Shown here in pieces: positions 6,172 to 8,470 of a stretch of DNA of 8,470 nt. Numbering within the stretch: the stretch's first letter is position 1; each line of letters begins with the position of its first letter. The stretch is taken from assembly GCA_017556895.1 (NCBI GenBank), contig JAFYLX010000128.1, forward strand, positions 1 through 8,470, in the 5' to 3' direction. The stretch comes from Bacillota bacterium (GTDB taxonomy: Bacteria > Bacillota_A > Clostridia > Peptostreptococcales > Anaerovoracaceae). The position numbers and the translations under genes are program-made. The notes below the pieces were generated by a model that had not been told where the DNA came from, made no database searches, and was given only the letters and a program-made list of their open reading frames with translations.

Positions 6172-7674
6172 CTAACCGATATGACCGATGATTCTGTCTT
6201 CGATTTTATGAGCCAATTCTTCTTTTATGTACGGCACGCTCGCCGCTGAATTTAATAAACTTATTGCTCCATCACCTACTCCGTACTTTTTAGCAACCGG
6301 ATGATAAGTCATGGTTATATACTGTGCCTTCTTGTAGGTGAACATCATATATACCTTATTAAAATATCCACTTGCAAGAATTAAACCCTGGTCTAGGATA
6401 GAGTATCCTGCTGCCTTGTGTGATAACACATAAAGCAGATTTATCCACCCATCACACACGAGCGGAATCAAGATTCCAACGTACCAAGGCAATTTATAGT
6501 ATAGCATCATTACTAAAACAGCCACTATAGTTATAATATGCCACTTAATGGACTTTGTTAATCTAACTTTTGCACCGGCCTTTTCTTCCTTCTCTATTTG
6601 GTCAAATTCTGCCCATCCAAATTCAGGAACAAGTTCTGTAAGTTGCTCTCTCAATTGATCTTTTGACAGTGACATCGTGATATTTGATGACTCTCCATCC
6701 TCATCACCAACTCCGACCGTAACAACCTTTACACTATATTTTTTAAATATTCTAGAAAAGAAAGGTTGTTCAATCTGAAGTGCAGATATCTTATCCACCG
6801 GAATAGTATAGCTTACAAGTTTGATAAGACCACATCTCACATGCAGGTCCTTGCCATCCCTATAAACGGTGAAGTCATAGTATTTCACGAATCGCTTTAA
6901 AACATTGAAAATAGCAGCAATTACCACAAATACAACAGCAATAAAGCCGCCAAGTGCTTCTTCGATAAAAGTCATAAACCCAAAGTTTACAATAAACCAA
7001 GCTGCAAAACCAATACCTGCTATAGATATAATCAAACTAAATAGCGGCATAGTGTAGAATGCATGCTTTATCATCTCGCCAAATCCCGTATGGAAAAACT
7101 TTTTGCCTTCCATCTGGGATTCGAAAAGTTGATCCGGTTGTCTTTCTTCTGAAAGTGCCTTAGTTTCAACATTCCCCTTCAAGGTGTTCATTCGTTCTAG
7201 GACAATCTTTCTAAAACCAATCGCCGTCTTCTCGTCAAACACAATAGAAATATCCGTTTCATTTGCCGTAGTAAGGCTGTTTGTGTCCATCTTGATTCTA
7301 TAAGTGCCTACGATTCTCTCAAATAGGTTTCTCTCCATATTCACCGCACTAATATTCTCGATGGCTATAGTATTTTTAACTTTCTTTAAAGTATTTCTCT
7401 CAACGATTACCAAGTTGTCTTCAACAGTAATCCATGTCTTTCTCCATATTAGAAACTGAACAAACAATACGGCAAAAGTCAACGCCAAGACTATAAGGAC
7501 TCCCCAAAGACCTCCGCTTTCTAAAACGAAATCTATTCCTTCACGTCCAATCTCTTTGATAGCCTCTATTATGAGTTCAATTTCGTTAACAAGCATAAAG
7601 AATATGACAATCCAAAACTGCCATAAACTCTCGAATATTATGGAAAAATGACATCTAAATCTCAGTTTTTCCAT
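6172..7674 (-). CDS. YdbT-type membrane protein with three bacterial PH domains
   Basis: The 500-residue protein has three tandem copies of the unit 'two membrane helices plus bacterial PH domain (bPH2, DUF304)'. Hydrophobic pairs lie near 12-30 and 57-78, 206-232 and 240-258, and 377-393 and 396-416. Each pair is followed by a PH-like beta segment. These are about 79-160 (WRKTWITVEDN to the MERNLFERIVG helix), 264-348 (YYDFTVYRDG, IPVDKISALQIEQPFFSRIF) and 418-495 (SHKAAGYSI, YKKAQYITM). The third is the most divergent. The family's role is poorly defined. In Bacillus subtilis, ydbS-ydbT belong to the SigW envelope-stress set and have been linked to bacteriocin resistance. The ATG follows GAGAGGG at 9 bases and starts one base after the ydbS-type stop, so translation is probably coupled. 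It ends in TAG. The family assignment is firm; the function is inferred. Confidence 0.88.
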   Translation of the reverse strand: MEKLRFRCHFSIIFESLWQFWIVIFFMLVNEIELIIEAIKEIGREGIDFVLESGGLWGVLIVLALTFAVLFVQFLIWRKTWITVEDNLVIVERNTLKKVKNTIAIENISAVNMERNLFERIVGTYRIKMDTNSLTTANETDISIVFDEKTAIGFRKIVLERMNTLKGNVETKALSEERQPDQLFESQMEGKKFFHTGFGEMIKHAFYTMPLFSLIISIAGIGFAAWFIVNFGFMTFIEEALGGFIAVVFVVIAAIFNVLKRFVKYYDFTVYRDGKDLHVRCGLIKLVSYTIPVDKISALQIEQPFFSRIFKKYSVKVVTVGVGDEDGESSNITMSLSKDQLREQLTELVPEFGWAEFDQIEKEEKAGAKVRLTKSIKWHIITIVAVLVMMLYYKLPWYVGILIPLVCDGWINLLYVLSHKAAGYSILDQGLILASGYFNKVYMMFTYKKAQYITMTYHPVAKKYGVGDGAISLLNSAASVPYIKEELAHKIEDRIIGHIG

Positions 7675-7675
7675 A

Positions 7676-8170
7676 TTATTTTTCCCTCTCTTTTATAGCA
7701 ATCTCATTGATTTTTTTCTTTAAAAGTTCTGCAATTTCTGTAGCTTCTTCGTCTTTTAAAAACTGTATGTCTACGTCTCCACCAGCTGTTGTTACATTGA
7801 TAGTGGAAAGTTTAAACATTCTGGCTATAGGTCCTTGAGAGGTTCTAATCTTATGAAGTCTTTCCATAGGAACCGTCTATTCAGTAATCCATAAAAGGCC
7901 TTTTCTCACACGAATTGCTTCTTCATCTATCGCATAACGATATCTTTCGTATCTAACGTGAGGTGCGATTACAATGTAAGCTATAGAAAGTACCCATGCT
8001 ATAGCAAGACAAAGCTTACCAATTAAACCTAAATCTAAAGGCCACAAACAAATTATACTTGCAGGGATTAAAATTATTGCAAACACAATGATTGCAGAAA
8101 TTCTCATACATTTTTTTGCTGACAATTCTAATTTTTTGTATTCAACACCCTTTTTAATCAATTCTTCCAT
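7676..8170 (-). pseudogene. YdbS-type membrane PH-domain gene interrupted by an in-frame amber codon
   Basis: One reading frame of 164 codons runs across this interval except for a single TAG at 7877-7879 (codon 98). The N-terminal part has two membrane helices (about 22-43 and 48-70) and the first strands of a bPH2 domain (YERYRYAIDEEAIRVRKGLLWITE). After the TAG the same frame continues T-V-P, then MERLHKIRTSQGPIARMF and the closing strands and helix of the domain. Together they match the normal length of YdbS (about 160 residues). TVPMER is the expected join, so nothing else is lost. The first ATG overlaps the upstream stop by one base (TAATG). The downstream ATG at 7867 lacks a good ribosome site, though reinitiation is possible. 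A nonsense mutation, a sequence error, or two-piece expression are the options. It ends in TAA. Confidence 0.8.
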
Positions 8171-8470
8171 TATTCCTGGTCTCCCCCGTTTTCATCGTAT
8201 AATTCTAATGCGATTTCTCTTATAAATCTCTCTGTTTCAGGAACGTTTGTATCATTAGAAGTGATTACAAGGACGAAAGGCTTCTTCGCAAATACGATTG
8301 CTGAATCGTGAGTAGCGTTGCCGTCTTCTCCTGTCTTATTTGCAATCTTTTTCTTGCGGCCAATATATCCCGGAATCTTATGTCTAATCTGCTGAAGAAG
8401 CAGAGTTTCTTCGATTTTTTCAGAGATTTCAGGACTCATAAATTCCCTGTTATATATCATCTTGTATAGC
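8170..8470 (-). CDS. Class A beta-lactamase-like serine hydrolase, C-terminal part only
   Basis: The frame is open through the right edge, so the gene starts outside the window and only about 100 C-terminal residues are seen. IANKTGED contains the KTG triad (codons at 8329-8337) of serine beta-lactamases and penicillin-recognising enzymes. It is followed by HDSAIVFAKKPFVLVITS, the strand pair typical of the class A-like family (PF13354), and a C-terminal helix ETERFIREIALELYDE. The SxxK and SDN motifs would lie upstream and cannot be checked. It may be a true beta-lactamase or a related cell-wall or secreted serine hydrolase. The methionine at 8460 is internal, not a start. Its TAA stop overlaps the ATG of the ydbS-type gene by one base, implying an operon with the PH-domain genes. 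Confidence 0.85.
   Translation of the reverse strand, partial: LYKMIYNREFMSPEISEKIEETLLLQQIRHKIPGYIGRKKKIANKTGEDGNATHDSAIVFAKKPFVLVITSNDTNVPETERFIREIALELYDENGGDQE

Noticed and set aside
7877..7879. UAG read as pyrrolysine or generally reassigned
   Set aside because: UAG is the stop of ydbT and uppS here, the latter followed by a backup TAA. No pyl gene is in view, and this family has no known pyrrolysine member.
7676..8170. Two separate small genes (97 and 63 codons) instead of one interrupted gene
   Set aside because: The two parts are in the same frame, three codons apart, and each is half of one bPH2 domain. The second ATG has no good ribosome site.
1..8470. CRISPR array, tRNA, insertion sequence or phage segment
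   Set aside because: No spaced direct repeats, cloverleaf, transposase or terminal inverted repeats were seen on either strand. Genes fill nearly all of the window.

Overview
The window reads as a chromosomal, low-GC Gram-positive segment, probably from an anaerobic Clostridia-type Firmicute. The reasons are AT-rich coding sequence, strong GGAGG-type ribosome sites, the order pyrH-frr-uppS-cdsA-dxr, and a ydbS/ydbT-type membrane PH-domain pair. I cannot name the species. Every supported gene is on the minus strand, so transcription runs from the right edge to the left edge. I see no tRNA, rRNA, CRISPR array, insertion sequence or phage gene, and no gene-free stretch longer than 300 bases.

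Right part, in transcription order (8470 down to about 5720): the C-terminal end of a class A beta-lactamase-like serine hydrolase; a ydbS-type membrane PH-domain gene cut by one in-frame amber codon; an intact ydbT-type protein built from three repeats of the same unit; and a RidA imine/enamine deaminase. Junctions are tight (1-base overlap, 1-base gap, 30-base gap). A hairpin after ridA probably ends this unit.

Middle (5679 down to 3913): a single-gene exporter-type ABC half-transporter with all nucleotide-binding motifs intact. A promoter with a perfect, TG-extended -10 element overlaps its 3' end and fires into pyrH.

Left part (3852 down to 1): the conserved unit pyrH (UMP kinase), frr (ribosome recycling factor), uppS (undecaprenyl diphosphate synthase), cdsA (CDP-diacylglycerol synthase) and dxr (DXP reductoisomerase, cut by the left edge). 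The genes are functionally linked. Dxr opens the MEP isoprenoid route whose products UppS polymerises into the cell-wall lipid carrier. PyrH starts the UMP to CTP path that supplies the CTP used by CdsA for phospholipids. Frr recycles ribosomes.

Most of the window is ordinary housekeeping. The most notable point is the isolated UAG in the ydbS-type gene. Two neighbouring genes also end in UAG, so a recent nonsense mutation, sequence error or split gene is more likely than codon reassignment. I found no convincing undescribed system. Two start sites were moved because of their ribosome sites (cdsA, uppS) and a third more tentatively (the ABC gene).
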